Assembly: GCF_900104625.1 (NCBI RefSeq)
Contig: NZ_FNVZ01000002.1
Span: 1-64,000 of the forward strand
Direction of reading: 5' to 3'
Length of the DNA: 64,000 nucleotides
From: Leptotrichia massiliensis
GTDB lineage: Bacteria; Fusobacteriota; Fusobacteriia; Fusobacteriales; Leptotrichiaceae
The notes beneath the pieces were generated by a model. The model was not told the origin of the DNA. It saw only the letters and a program-made list of their open reading frames with translations, and made no database searches. Below are positions 20,922 through 29,788 of the stretch, one piece after another. Each line of letters opens with the position of its first letter. Positions within the stretch are counted from its first letter, which is position 1. The position numbers and the translations under genes were made by a program.

Positions 20922-20971
20922 TTGACAACTTAATTATTTTTTAGTATAATAAATTTGTAATTATTACAAAT
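20922..20971 (+). promoter_or_regulatory. dps promoter with PerR-type operator
   Basis: TTGACA (20922-20927), 17 bases, TATAAT (20945-20950) is a consensus promoter. Directly after it, TTGTAAT-T-ATTACAA (20955-20969) is a perfect 7-1-7 inverted repeat, extended to 9-1-9 by flanking AT pairs. This is the shape of PerR/Fur boxes and overlaps the expected start of transcription. A near-identical copy precedes ahpC. Confidence 0.8.
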
Positions 20972-21003
20972 ATATAAATATTATAAATTAAGGAGTGATA
21001 AAA

Positions 21004-21441
21004 ATGTCAAAAACAGTTGAAAAATTAAATCTTTACTTAGCTAACTTGAACGTACTTTACAGAAAGGTTCAAAATTATCATTGGAACATTGTTGGTACTG
21101 GATTCTTTGCTGTTCATGAAAAATTAGAGGAATATTATGATGCGATAAATGAACAAATTGACGATGTAGCTGAAAGAATTTTGTCAATAGGAGGTCGTCC
21201 TTTAGGAACATTAAAAGACTACTTGGAAGTTACAACTATTAAGGAAGCTGAAAATAAGGAAATTTCTATTCCAGAAGCAGTAGCTGATGTGAAAAAAGAA
21301 TTTGAAGCAATGTTAAAATTAGTGAAGGAAGTAAAAGAAACTGCTGATGAAGAAAATGACTACGGAACATCTGCATTAGTTGACGAATATATCAATACAT
21401 ACGAAAAAAACTTATGGATGTTAAACGCATATTTAAAATAA
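21004..21441 (+). CDS. dps: Dps-family DNA-protection/ferritin-like protein
   Basis: A 145-residue four-helix protein that forms a dodecamer and oxidises and stores Fe(II) using peroxide. The ferroxidase-site pattern is visible: YHWNIVGTGFFAVHEKLEEYYD, then DDVAERI. Length is typical of MrgA/Dps. ATG 21004 has AAGGAG seven bases upstream; the in-frame GTG at 20995 lies inside that site. The PerR-type operator upstream and the perR gene at 31.6 kb support peroxide control. Confidence 0.95.
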   Translation: MSKTVEKLNLYLANLNVLYRKVQNYHWNIVGTGFFAVHEKLEEYYDAINEQIDDVAERILSIGGRPLGTLKDYLEVTTIKEAENKEISIPEAVADVKKEFEAMLKLVKEVKETADEENDYGTSALVDEYINTYEKNLWMLNAYLK

Positions 21442-21498
21442 GATTTTTATGAGAAAATTACCAAACAAAGTCATTAAAATTACCTATTATATATATTT

Positions 21499-21531
21499 AG
21501 AGAAAATCTTTTTACAGATTTTCTCTTTTTT
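21499..21531 (+). terminator. terminator of dps
   Basis: AGAGAAAATCT (21499-21509) pairs perfectly with AGATTTTCTCT (21516-21526), followed by a T-run. Confidence 0.88.
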
Positions 21532-21532
21532 A

Positions 21533-21561
21533 TTTACAAAATATATAAAAAATGTTATAAT
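21533..21561 (+). promoter_or_regulatory. promoter of comM
   Basis: TTTACA (21533-21538), a 17-base spacer, and TATAAT (21556-21561) with an upstream TG (extended -10). It lies about 35 bases before the gene and directly after the dps terminator. Confidence 0.65.
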
Positions 21562-21594
21562 TAATTATTAACAAAAAATTAAAAAGGTGGGGTT

Positions 21595-23115
21595 ATGGCA
21601 ATAAGTTTATTTAGTTGCAGCTATATGGGGGTGGATACTTATGTTGTGGAAGTGGAAGTTGACCTGTCCAGAGGGCTGCCTGTGTTTAATATAGTTGGGA
21701 TGGGAGATCAGGCGATTTCCGAGAGCAAGGAGCGGATCAGAAGCTGTTTTAAGAATGTGGGATTTGAATTTCCTGTCAGACGTGTGCTGGTAAATTTGTC
21801 ACCTGCAAATATCAGGAAAAAAGGCAGCCATTTCGACTTGAGCATATTTTTAGGAATACTTGCGAATACGGGACATATTTCAAATATAGAAATATTAAAA
21901 AAATATCTAATTTTAGGAGAAATTTCCTTAAATGGAAAGATAAAATCAATAAATGGGGCAATAAATGCCACAATTCTGGCAAAAGAAACAGATTTTAAAG
22001 GCGTTATCGTTCCAATGGAAAATTACAATGAAGCAAAACTGATTTCAGGCGTGGAAATTATTCCTGTTGATGAAATTACCGAATTGCTGGACTTTCTGGA
22101 AGGAAAAACTGATGTAGAAACATTATGCAAAAAAGCTGTTGAAATGAATACTTCAAAATTGGAAAAAGATGAAAACTCAGATGAAACTGTCGATTTTTCA
22201 GATGTGAAAGGGCAACTACTTGCAAAAAGGGCTTTAGAAATTGCAGCGGCTGGTGGGCACAATGTATTTTTAATAGGCGATCCTGGTTCAGGCAAGTCAA
22301 TGCTTGCAAAAAGATTTAACACAATTTTACCTGACATGCCTGAAGAAGAAATAATCGAAACAACAAAAATTTACAGCATTTCAGGAATGCTGAGCCAAAA
22401 TGAGCCAATAATACGCAAACGCCCTTTCAGAGCTCCACATTATTCAGCTACACAAGTGGCTCTAGTAGGCGGTGCAAACAGAGTCGGAGAAATCACTTTG
22501 GCATTAAACGGAATATTATTTTTAGATGAAATTGGAGAGTTTGAAGGGAAAACATTGGAAACATTAAGACAGCCTCTGGAAGATGGAAAAATAGTTATTT
22601 CGAGAGCAAATTTCAGCGTAACCTATCCAGTAAAAAACATTACAATAACTGCCTCAAATCCTACTCCAAGCGGATATTTCCCTGATAATCCACTATGTAA
22701 CGACAGTTTGCATGAAATAAAGCGTTATCAGAAGAAGTTTTCAGGACCGCTTCTCGACAGAATGGATTTATATGTAGAAATGCACCAGTTAAAAAAAGAT
22801 GAAATTTTTGATGAAACTTTATCAGAAAAATCAAAAGAAATTCAGGCAAGGGTAATAAAAGCCCGTGAAATTCAAAGAGAACGTTTTAAATCAAATACTT
22901 TGAATAAAGACATGAATAAGAAACAGTTGAATAAATATTGCAAAATAGATGAAGAAAGCGAAGAAATTATGAAATCTGCCATTGATAATTTAAAATTGTC
23001 AGTCAGAATGTTTGATAAAATCTTGAAAGTATCCAGAACAATAGCAGATCTGGATGGGGAGGAGAACATAAAAAAGGAACATTTATTAGAAGCACTAAAT
23101 TATCGCAGAAAATAA
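21595..23115 (+). CDS. comM: ComM/YifB-family Mg-chelatase-like ATPase
   Basis: A 506-residue AAA+ ATPase. In transformable Gram-negative bacteria ComM is a hexameric helicase that promotes branch migration during integration of incoming DNA. The N-terminal Lon-like (ChlI) domain (about 1-165) has NLSPANIRKKGSHFDL. The ATPase has Walker A GDPGSGKS, Walker B ILFLDEIGEF, and a C-terminal helical lid ending NYRRK. AAAGGTGGGG precedes the ATG. Its presence does not by itself show that the cell takes up DNA. Confidence 0.93.
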   Translation: MAISLFSCSYMGVDTYVVEVEVDLSRGLPVFNIVGMGDQAISESKERIRSCFKNVGFEFPVRRVLVNLSPANIRKKGSHFDLSIFLGILANTGHISNIEILKKYLILGEISLNGKIKSINGAINATILAKETDFKGVIVPMENYNEAKLISGVEIIPVDEITELLDFLEGKTDVETLCKKAVEMNTSKLEKDENSDETVDFSDVKGQLLAKRALEIAAAGGHNVFLIGDPGSGKSMLAKRFNTILPDMPEEEIIETTKIYSISGMLSQNEPIIRKRPFRAPHYSATQVALVGGANRVGEITLALNGILFLDEIGEFEGKTLETLRQPLEDGKIVISRANFSVTYPVKNITITASNPTPSGYFPDNPLCNDSLHEIKRYQKKFSGPLLDRMDLYVEMHQLKKDEIFDETLSEKSKEIQARVIKAREIQRERFKSNTLNKDMNKKQLNKYCKIDEESEEIMKSAIDNLKLSVRMFDKILKVSRTIADLDGEENIKKEHLLEALNYRRK

Positions 23116-23170
23116 ATAGTACTAAACTTATTTAAATTAGATTTGACTTTTTTACAATTTATGAAAATAA

Positions 23171-23214
23171 AAAATGTGTAACTATTCAAATAAAACTGAG
23201 TAATTACACATTTT
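23171..23214. terminator. bidirectional terminator between comM and engB
   Basis: AAAATGTGTAA (23171-23181) pairs with TTACACATTTT (23204-23214). T-runs exist on both strands and the flanking genes converge. Confidence 0.75.
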
Positions 23215-23232
23215 TATATATTCTTTAATTTA

Positions 23233-23823
23233 TTATTTTTTTTCGTTAATCCGTTCTTCTATGAAATCAAGCAATTCTTTTCTTCCAGTATTTTTTAATG
23301 AAGAATAAAAAAATACATCTTCATTTTTAAATACAAGTTTTTTCCTAATCTCCTTTAACTGCTTAAATTTTTCATTATTTGACAATTTATCAGCCTTTGT
23401 AAAGATTATATAATATTCAATTTCAAAATGCTCCAGCCATTTTAACATTTCCATATCCTCATTTGACGGAACTCTACGCAAATCAAGCAATAAAAATACT
23501 ACTTTTTCACGTTTTGACACAAGATAACTTTCTATCGTTTTTCCCCAATTCCTTTTCACAGCCTCAGGAACTTTAGCAAATCCATATCCTGGCAAATCCA
23601 CAAAATGAATTTTATCATTTATCAAAAAATAATTGATTAACTGAGTCCTTCCCGGCGTTTTACTTGTTCTTGCCAGATTTTTTCTTTTTGTGAGTGAATT
23701 TATAAGTGAAGATTTTCCTACATTTGATCTTCCGATAAAAGAAAATTCCACAGTATTATTAAATTCCGGATAATCTTTTTCCACAACTGCTGATTTCACA
23801 AACTCTGACTTGTTTATTTCCAT
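23233..23823 (-). CDS. engB: ribosome biogenesis GTP-binding protein EngB/YsxC
   Basis: Small GTPase needed for 50S subunit assembly. The 196-residue protein has G1 GRSNVGKSS, G3 DLPGYGFAKV and G4 TKAD. Length is typical. ATG 23823 starts EINKSEF; an A-rich stretch without a strong ribosome site precedes it. It lies about 26 bases after the LCP gene on the same strand. Confidence 0.96.
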   Translation of the reverse strand: MEINKSEFVKSAVVEKDYPEFNNTVEFSFIGRSNVGKSSLINSLTKRKNLARTSKTPGRTQLINYFLINDKIHFVDLPGYGFAKVPEAVKRNWGKTIESYLVSKREKVVFLLLDLRRVPSNEDMEMLKWLEHFEIEYYIIFTKADKLSNNEKFKQLKEIRKKLVFKNEDVFFYSSLKNTGRKELLDFIEERINEKK

Positions 23824-23849
23824 ATTTCACCTATTCTTTCTTAAATTTT

Positions 23850-24647
23850 CTAATTTTTAAACTCATCCTTCGCATTTTCCAATGAAGTTTCTTCTGGAAT
23901 AAAATACCAAACTCCATTAATCATTCTTCCATCTCCATTAATTTCATACTGCTTAATTTTTTTATTTAGCAGAAATGCTGGAAATACTGACAATCCTCTA
24001 ATTGGATTTACTGCAATATCCATCTTTTCTTTTGCATATCCGTAAACTTCTGGAATATATTTCCAGCCAGATGGTGCAGCTATTTTTTTGGCAATTCCTT
24101 GAATAACTTGTCTTTGACGCTCTTCTCGCTTGGTAGTTGTGTCACTTTTTCTATGTCTTGTATAGGCAAGTGCCATTCTCCCTCTCAAATTATAGACTTC
24201 TCCTTGATTAAAGTGAAATACTTCCTGACCAAAATAGTCCTGATTAAAGGTATGATTTGAAACAACATCCACTCCATCAATTAAATTTGTCAAGTTCATA
24301 ACATCTTCAAATCTAAACCTTACATGATAATTAATTTTTGTATCAAGAAAACTTTCCACAGCGTCAATGGTACATTGCACGCCTCCAAAATGATGCGAAT
24401 GCGTAATTTTATCCTGCTTATAATTTTCACAAGGAATTTCAGCGTACGTATCACGTGGAATCGAAATCATTTTTATCTGTGCCAAATAAGGAACAACCCT
24501 TATAACAACCAGACCATCGCTTCGAGAACCTTCTGTTGGCTGATTAGCATACGCATCTACTCCTATTATAAGAATGTTAAATGGCACAGAAAGCCACCCT
24601 ATAAGTACTACTAAAAATATTCCTAGTATTATAAATACTTTTTTCAT
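23850..24647 (-). CDS. LytR-CpsA-Psr (LCP) family protein
   Basis: A 265-residue membrane-anchored protein with one N-terminal helix (VFIILGIFLVVLIGWL). The LCP domain follows, with GVDAYANQPTEGSRSDG, SIPRDTYAEIP, and YTRHRKSDTTTKREERQRQVI. LCP enzymes transfer polyprenyl-phosphate-linked glycopolymers, usually to peptidoglycan. The conserved Asp and Arg residues of the active site are present. AAGAGGTG precedes the ATG. The substrate in this diderm is unknown. Confidence 0.9.
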   Translation of the reverse strand: MKKVFIILGIFLVVLIGWLSVPFNILIIGVDAYANQPTEGSRSDGLVVIRVVPYLAQIKMISIPRDTYAEIPCENYKQDKITHSHHFGGVQCTIDAVESFLDTKINYHVRFRFEDVMNLTNLIDGVDVVSNHTFNQDYFGQEVFHFNQGEVYNLRGRMALAYTRHRKSDTTTKREERQRQVIQGIAKKIAAPSGWKYIPEVYGYAKEKMDIAVNPIRGLSVFPAFLLNKKIKQYEINGDGRMINGVWYFIPEETSLENAKDEFKN

Positions 24648-24969
24648 TTTTTCACCTCTTAATTTTTACACTTTTTCAATTAACATATTTTAAATAACAT
24701 AAAGTAAATTATTTAAAGCCTATATTTGACTTTATAACTTTTTAACCTAATAAATTTTATCTTTTAATACTATTTCCCATTTAAATAGTAAAAATCAGAA
24801 AATTCATGGAATTAAAGCCTTTTTTTACAAGATTGTACTGTTTATAACCTATGTAATTATAAAATCCCTTATATGGATACTTAAAAATTAGATTTGATTT
24901 TCTAACAAGGCTATCAAATTAATTATTATAGAATTTTATTGCTATTTTTTAAATGGTGTTTAGTATAAG
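24648..24969. other. intergenic region, nothing distinctive
   Basis: 322 AT-rich bases between the LCP gene and coaE, both on the minus strand. I find no convincing promoter, hairpin or small gene. Confidence 0.5.
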
Positions 24970-25578
24970 TTATTCAAAGTTCATTTTTACTACTTTTTTC
25001 AAAAATTCATCAATTTTTCTTTCTAAATCCTGAATATTTCCGTCATTCTCAATAACGTAATCACTTCGTTTCTTCTTTTCATCCAAAGACATCTGTGAAT
25101 TTATAATATTTAAAGCCTCTTCTTCACTACGTCTGTCCCTGTCTAAAATACGTTGCACTTGCGTACTTTTTTCTGCACTGACTAACAAAATATAATCAAA
25201 TTCCTTTTCCCACTGGACTTCAAAAAGAAGCTGAATTTCCACAAAAACTATCTTGCTTTCTTTTTTATATTCTAAAATTTCCTTCCGCATAGCACGTAAA
25301 ATTTCTGGATGCATAATTGAATTTAAAATAAGCCTTTTTTCCTTATTTCCAAAAATAATTTTCCCTAACTTTTCACGTGAAATATTGTATTTTCCAAAAT
25401 CATCACTTTCTAAAATTTCTCTTCCAAAGTTTTCCACAATTTTTTCCACAACCTTAGGAAATTTAATAACTTCATGAGAAATTACGTCCAGATCAATAAC
25501 TTTATACCCTTTTCTTTGCAAAATCTGGCTAACTGTACTTTTTCCAGTTCCAATTCCACCTGTAAGTCCAATAACCAT
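24970..25578 (-). CDS. coaE: dephospho-CoA kinase
   Basis: Phosphorylates the ribose of dephospho-CoA in the last step of CoA synthesis. The 202-residue P-loop kinase has GLTGGIGTGKST at the start, the LDVISHEV acceptor-binding segment and the DRDRRSEEEAL lid region. Length is typical. AAAGGAG precedes the ATG. It is divergent from accB, which uses acetyl-CoA-derived substrates, but that may be chance. Confidence 0.96.
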   Translation of the reverse strand: MVIGLTGGIGTGKSTVSQILQRKGYKVIDLDVISHEVIKFPKVVEKIVENFGREILESDDFGKYNISREKLGKIIFGNKEKRLILNSIMHPEILRAMRKEILEYKKESKIVFVEIQLLFEVQWEKEFDYILLVSAEKSTQVQRILDRDRRSEEEALNIINSQMSLDEKKKRSDYVIENDGNIQDLERKIDEFLKKVVKMNFE

Positions 25579-25928
25579 TTTTCTCCTTTACGCTTCCTTT
25601 CCACAATAAAATTTTTTTTAACTATTTTATTTTTACAAATTTATTATTATAAAATTTTAAAATATAATGTATTTTATACCTTTTTTCATTTATTTGCAAC
25701 AATTTTTATTTTATAGTTTAAAATTTATTTCTTGTATTAATTTGCTTGTTTGAGGACAAAAATTGAAAAATTTTAGAGAAATAATAAAATTTTACAAGAA
25801 AATATGGTATAATAAAGGTAAGACTTAAAAAAAGAAAAAATTGAAAAAATGCTTGCAATATGATAAAATTACATATACAAAGTTTTTATAATAATGCAAA
25901 GATTTGATTTATAAAACGAGGAGGAAAT
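25579..25928 (+). promoter_or_regulatory. acc operon upstream region with two candidate promoters
   Basis: 350 bases without a gene. P1: extended -10 TGGTATAAT with TATAAT at 25808-25813 and no clear -35. P2: TTGAAA (25841-25846), 17 bases, TAAAAT (25864-25869), also with a TG before the -10. Both read toward accB. No clear FapR-type palindrome is visible. Confidence 0.55.
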
Positions 25929-26330
25929 ATGGAACTTAAGGATATTCAAGAATTGATGCAAGTTCTAAAAAAAGAAGATCTAGCAGAAATTAAAGTAAGA
26001 TACGGAAAAGTAAAGCTTACATTAACAAATTCTGAAACATTAAATACTGTAAACAATCAAGGATCAACATCAAAAAAAGAAGAAAAAGAAACTCCAAAAC
26101 CTGCATTACCAGTAGAGGAAATTATTACATCAGGTAATGTTGGAAAAATAAAGTTATTAAGCTCAAAAACAGGAACAGTGGTAAAAAAAGGGCAAATTCT
26201 TGCTAAAGTTAATACAATGGGAATTGATAATGAGGTAAAATCAACTGTAAATGGTATTTTAACAGAAATTCTTGTTGCAGACGGTTCAGCTGTGGATTTT
26301 GCAAAAGAATTATTTAAAATTGAAGTGTAA
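25929..26330 (+). CDS. accB: AccB-like biotin carboxyl carrier protein lacking the biotinyl lysine
   Basis: A 133-residue AccB homologue with an N-terminal helical segment (1-40), a linker (about 41-62) and a C-terminal biotinyl-like fold. The acceptor hairpin, normally E-A-M-K-M, reads N-T-M-G-I at residues 95-99, so Gly98 (GGA) replaces the lysine that carries biotin. The flanking strands still match (VVKKGQILAKV, NEV, GILTEILVADGSAV, LFKI). The thumb segment is also shortened. It cannot be biotinylated at the usual place. The neighbours (accC, asp23, nusB) are the standard acc cluster. GAGGAGG precedes the ATG. Confidence 0.88.
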   Translation: MELKDIQELMQVLKKEDLAEIKVRYGKVKLTLTNSETLNTVNNQGSTSKKEEKETPKPALPVEEIITSGNVGKIKLLSSKTGTVVKKGQILAKVNTMGIDNEVKSTVNGILTEILVADGSAVDFAKELFKIEV

Positions 26331-26456
26331 ATTATAGTTTTTCTTCTAAAATACAGACTTTATAATTAAAAATAATCAGATTTAATTTTTGAAGTCCGTT
26401 TTTGGAAAAGTGATTGTAATATATAACAGAAAATCTTTTAGGAGGATAGAATATTA

Positions 26457-27812
26457 ATGTTCAAAAAAATATTAATAGCAAACAGAGGAGAAATTGCTGT
26501 TAGAATAATCAGAGCAGCAAGAGAATTAGGAATAGCAACTGTTGCAGTTTATTCAGAAGCTGACAAGGAATCACTTCACGTAAAGCTGGCTGATGAAGCT
26601 ATTTGTATTGGAACTGCAAGTAGTGCAGATTCATACTTAAAAATACCTAATATTATTTCAGCAGCACAAATAACAGGAAGTGAAGCCATTCACCCTGGAT
26701 ATGGTTTTTTAGCAGAAAATCAAAGATTTGCTGAAATATGTGACAAAAACGAAATTGTCTTTATTGGACCAAAACCTGAATTAATCAATATGATGGGAGA
26801 TAAAGCAACAGCAAGGGAAACAGCTATCAAGCATAAAGTTCCTATAACAAAAGGTTCTGATGGAATTGTGCCAAATGTAGAAGAGGCAAAAAAAGTTGCA
26901 CAATGGATAACTTATCCCGTTATGATAAAAGCCACTGCTGGTGGTGGTGGTAAAGGAATGAGAATCGCCCACAACGAAAAAGAACTAGTGGAAAATTACA
27001 CTGCTGCACAAAATGAAGCAAAGGCTGCATTTGGAAATCCAGATGTCTACATTGAAAAATATGTGGAAGAACCAAGACATGTTGAAATACAAGTTGTTGG
27101 GGATAAATTTGGAAATGTCGTTCATTTAGGAGAAAGAGATTGCTCTATTCAAAGACGACACCAAAAATTAATAGAAGAATCCCCATCAGCAGGAATTGAT
27201 TCCAAAACACGTGAAAAAATGGGTAAATTTGCAGCAAAATTAGCTAAAGGTATTGGTTACGATAGTGTTGGAACATTGGAATTTCTCGTTGATAAAAATA
27301 TGAATTTCTATTTTATGGAAATGAATACCAGAATTCAAGTAGAACATACAGTAAGTGAAGAAATTACTGGGGTTGACTTAATAAAAGAACAAATAAGAGT
27401 AGCTGCAGGAGAAAAATTAAGTATTTCTCAAAAAGATATAAATATCAATGGACATGTAATAGAATGTAGAATTAATGCGGAAGATTCTGAAAATGGATTT
27501 TTACCTTCATCTGGAATACTGGAAACATATATTCCATCTGGAGGAATTGGAGTAAGAGTCGACTCACATTCTTATCAAAATTACGAAATCCCACCTTACT
27601 ACGATTCAATGATAGCAAAACTTATCGTAAAAGGTAAAAACAGAGAAGAAGCTATTGCAAGAATGAAACGTGCTTTAAAGGAATTTATTATAGAAGGTGT
27701 TGACACAACTATACCATTTCACTTAAAAGTACTTGATAATCAAGACTTCAAAAAGGGAACTATCTATACAAATTTTATTGAAACACACTTTAAGGAAGCA
27801 CTTGGCAAATAA
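26457..27812 (+). CDS. accC: acetyl-CoA carboxylase biotin carboxylase subunit
   Basis: Carboxylates biotin on its carrier protein with ATP and bicarbonate, the first half-reaction of fatty acid synthesis. The 451-residue protein has HPGYGFLAEN, the ATP-grasp glycine loop GGGGKGMR, ERDCSIQRRHQKLIEESP, and the catalytic NTRIQVEHTVSE segment. It looks fully functional, unlike the adjacent accB. TAGGAGGAT precedes the ATG. The gap to accB is 126 bases. Confidence 0.96.
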   Translation: MFKKILIANRGEIAVRIIRAARELGIATVAVYSEADKESLHVKLADEAICIGTASSADSYLKIPNIISAAQITGSEAIHPGYGFLAENQRFAEICDKNEIVFIGPKPELINMMGDKATARETAIKHKVPITKGSDGIVPNVEEAKKVAQWITYPVMIKATAGGGGKGMRIAHNEKELVENYTAAQNEAKAAFGNPDVYIEKYVEEPRHVEIQVVGDKFGNVVHLGERDCSIQRRHQKLIEESPSAGIDSKTREKMGKFAAKLAKGIGYDSVGTLEFLVDKNMNFYFMEMNTRIQVEHTVSEEITGVDLIKEQIRVAAGEKLSISQKDININGHVIECRINAEDSENGFLPSSGILETYIPSGGIGVRVDSHSYQNYEIPPYYDSMIAKLIVKGKNREEAIARMKRALKEFIIEGVDTTIPFHLKVLDNQDFKKGTIYTNFIETHFKEALGK

Positions 27813-27905
27813 TTAACTTTGTTAGTAAACAAGTAATAATTTTATAAATCAATTAAAATCAGATTATTAAATATTTGATAAAAACAAAAATTAGGAGGAA
27901 TTAAA

Positions 27906-28301
27906 ATGAACGAATTAGGAAATGTAAATATATCACAGGAAGTAGTAGCAACAATTGCAGAATCAGTAGTATCAGAAATCGAGGGAGTAAACAGCCTTGT
28001 TGGTGGAACTTCTAAAAATGAAATTGTTAAATTTTTCCAAAATGTATCTTCAGGTGGTAAAGGTATTGAAGTAGAAGTTGGAGAAACTGAATGTACACTA
28101 GATTTATACATTGTAGCAAAAATGGGACACAAATTACCTGCATTAGCTGGAGAAATCCAAACAAAGGTAGTAAAAGCAATTACTGAAATGACAGGACTAA
28201 AAGTTCAAGAAGTTAATGTTTATATTCAAAAAATTGTCAAAGAAGACAAGAAAGAAGTTGTTCAAACAGCTGTAGCAGAAACAGCAGAAATTGAAGAATA
28301 A
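27906..28301 (+). CDS. Asp23/Gls24 family envelope stress protein
   Basis: A 131-residue Asp23-like protein (YqhY position). Typical segments are GNVNISQEVVATIAESV, EIEGVNSLVGG, and a C-terminal VQEVNVYIQKI. In Bacillus the protein in this position influences acetyl-CoA carboxylase. AGGAGGAATTAAA precedes the ATG. It follows accC and precedes amaP, which in Staphylococcus anchors Asp23 to the membrane. Confidence 0.92.
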   Translation: MNELGNVNISQEVVATIAESVVSEIEGVNSLVGGTSKNEIVKFFQNVSSGGKGIEVEVGETECTLDLYIVAKMGHKLPALAGEIQTKVVKAITEMTGLKVQEVNVYIQKIVKEDKKEVVQTAVAETAEIEE

Positions 28302-28320
28302 TAAAAATCATAATATACTC

Positions 28321-28372
28321 AAACTCTGTAAAACTTATCTAAAATAAATTATTCAGAGTTTGGGTAAACTCT
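28321..28372 (+). promoter_or_regulatory. mutually exclusive hairpins upstream of amaP
   Basis: AAACTCTG (28321-28328) can pair with CAGAGTTT (28354-28361). The same AGAGTTT (28355-28361) can instead pair with AAACTCT (28366-28372) across a GGGT loop. The two structures exclude each other. No T-run follows, so it is not a simple terminator. It may control processing or expression of amaP-nusB. Confidence 0.45.
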
Positions 28373-28464
28373 AAAAGAAAGGAGAGACTGCCCAAAACAT
28401 ACTATTTTTAATATTAATTCTAACATTAATAAAAAATATGGTATATTTTTGACAGTATATATTA

Positions 28465-29115
28465 ATGATTGCAATATTAGGATTTTTGGCAAAATTATCT
28501 GTTATACTCGGATTTATTGGAATCGCGTTTTCAAGTATATCAGATATGCTGTTTAAGACTGATTATTTAGGACAGCTTGATAATTTTATTGATTTAAATA
28601 GTTTAAATTTTAAAATTTTAGTTGGAATACTATCAATTATTTATTTAGTCATATTTTTACTTTCTTACATTAACAAACTTACAAAATATTCTCAGAATAG
28701 AAAAGTTAAAAATAAAAATGGAGAACTTGAAGTTTCCATAAAAACAATAAATGAAACATCAAAAGACTTTTTAAGTGGATTGGAAATTATAAAAAACTCA
28801 AAAGTGAAATCATATCCAAGTGGAAAAGCAGTCATTATAGAGGCCACTGTGGACACTTACAACGTCGATAATCTCAATGAAAAATTAATAGATATTCAAA
28901 ATAAATTATCTGACTATATTTTTCAAGCAACTGGGATTACCGTGAAAAAAAGTAAAGTAAAATTGAAAAAAGTTTTAGGTGAAACAATCATTGAGAAAAA
29001 AATCATTGATTCTCCAGCTGTTCAAAAGGAAGAAAATAATAATAACGAAAACACAAATTTAAAAAACGAAAATGAGGCACAAAATGAAACTTCCCCATCT
29101 GGAAAGGAAAATTAA
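28465..29115 (+). CDS. amaP: alkaline shock response membrane anchor protein AmaP
   Basis: A 216-residue protein with two membrane helices (about 5-25 and 48-70) joined by a short loop, then an Asp23-like cytoplasmic domain and an Asn/Glu-rich tail. This is the AmaP layout; it tethers Asp23 to the membrane. No clear ribosome site precedes the ATG: the only AAAGGAGAG is 80 bases upstream, and an in-frame stop at 28450 excludes a longer form. The stop overlaps the nusB start (TAATG). Confidence 0.85.
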   Translation: MIAILGFLAKLSVILGFIGIAFSSISDMLFKTDYLGQLDNFIDLNSLNFKILVGILSIIYLVIFLLSYINKLTKYSQNRKVKNKNGELEVSIKTINETSKDFLSGLEIIKNSKVKSYPSGKAVIIEATVDTYNVDNLNEKLIDIQNKLSDYIFQATGITVKKSKVKLKKVLGETIIEKKIIDSPAVQKEENNNNENTNLKNENEAQNETSPSGKEN

Positions 29116-29525
29116 TGACACGAAGAGGAATTAGAGAAGAAATATTTAAACTTCTTTTTGAATATGAATTAATTGACAACAATATTGATAAAAGAATAAA
29201 TGATGTAATTAATGAAGAAAATTTTAAAAAAGATGAAGAAATTGACTTTTTAAGAAGTTATGTCACAGAAATAATTGAAAATCAGAATATTCTAATTGAA
29301 AAAATACGGGAAGTGCTAGACGGTTGGACTTATGAGCGTTTGGGAACAATAGAAAAAGTTTTGTTAAAAATATCTTTTTATGAAATTACTATAAAAGATA
29401 TAGGATATGAAATAGCGATTAATGAAGTTCTTGAAATTGCAAAAAAATATTCCTACAATGATACCAAAGACTTTTTAAACGGAATTCTTGCAAAATTAGT
29501 ACAAAATATTAAAGACGAAAAATAA
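29115..29525 (+). CDS. nusB: transcription antitermination factor NusB
   Basis: RNA-binding protein that joins NusE on rRNA boxA to prevent early termination. The 136-residue all-helical protein shows TRRGIREEIFKLLFEYEL, WTYERLGTIEKVLLKISFYE, and the ending FLNGILAKLVQN. Length is typical. Its start overlaps the amaP stop, and GGAAAGGAAA within amaP is its ribosome site. The accB-accC-asp23-nusB order matches Bacillus. Confidence 0.95.
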   Translation: MTRRGIREEIFKLLFEYELIDNNIDKRINDVINEENFKKDEEIDFLRSYVTEIIENQNILIEKIREVLDGWTYERLGTIEKVLLKISFYEITIKDIGYEIAINEVLEIAKKYSYNDTKDFLNGILAKLVQNIKDEK

Positions 29526-29565
29526 AAATAATGTAAGAATATTTCAAGCAAAACAAATAATAAGC

Positions 29566-29600
29566 AAAAAACTTCTGTATTTATATATGGAAGTTTTTTT
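29566..29600 (+). terminator. terminator of the acc-nusB operon
   Basis: AAAAAACTTC (29566-29575) pairs with GAAGTTTTTT (29590-29599), with a T-run built into the right arm. Confidence 0.75.
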
Positions 29601-29788
29601 GTATATAGCAATTCTAGTTTAAAATTACAGTAAAAGGTAACAGTATCTATAACTATAGCCAATAGATTACTTTTTACATATTTTACTTCAATTTTTAAGT
29701 AGATTGACTATAATTTTAAATTTTGTAAACTTAGTATTTAAAAAATTTGAACATACTATAAAATTAAACTAGAAAAGGAAATAACACA

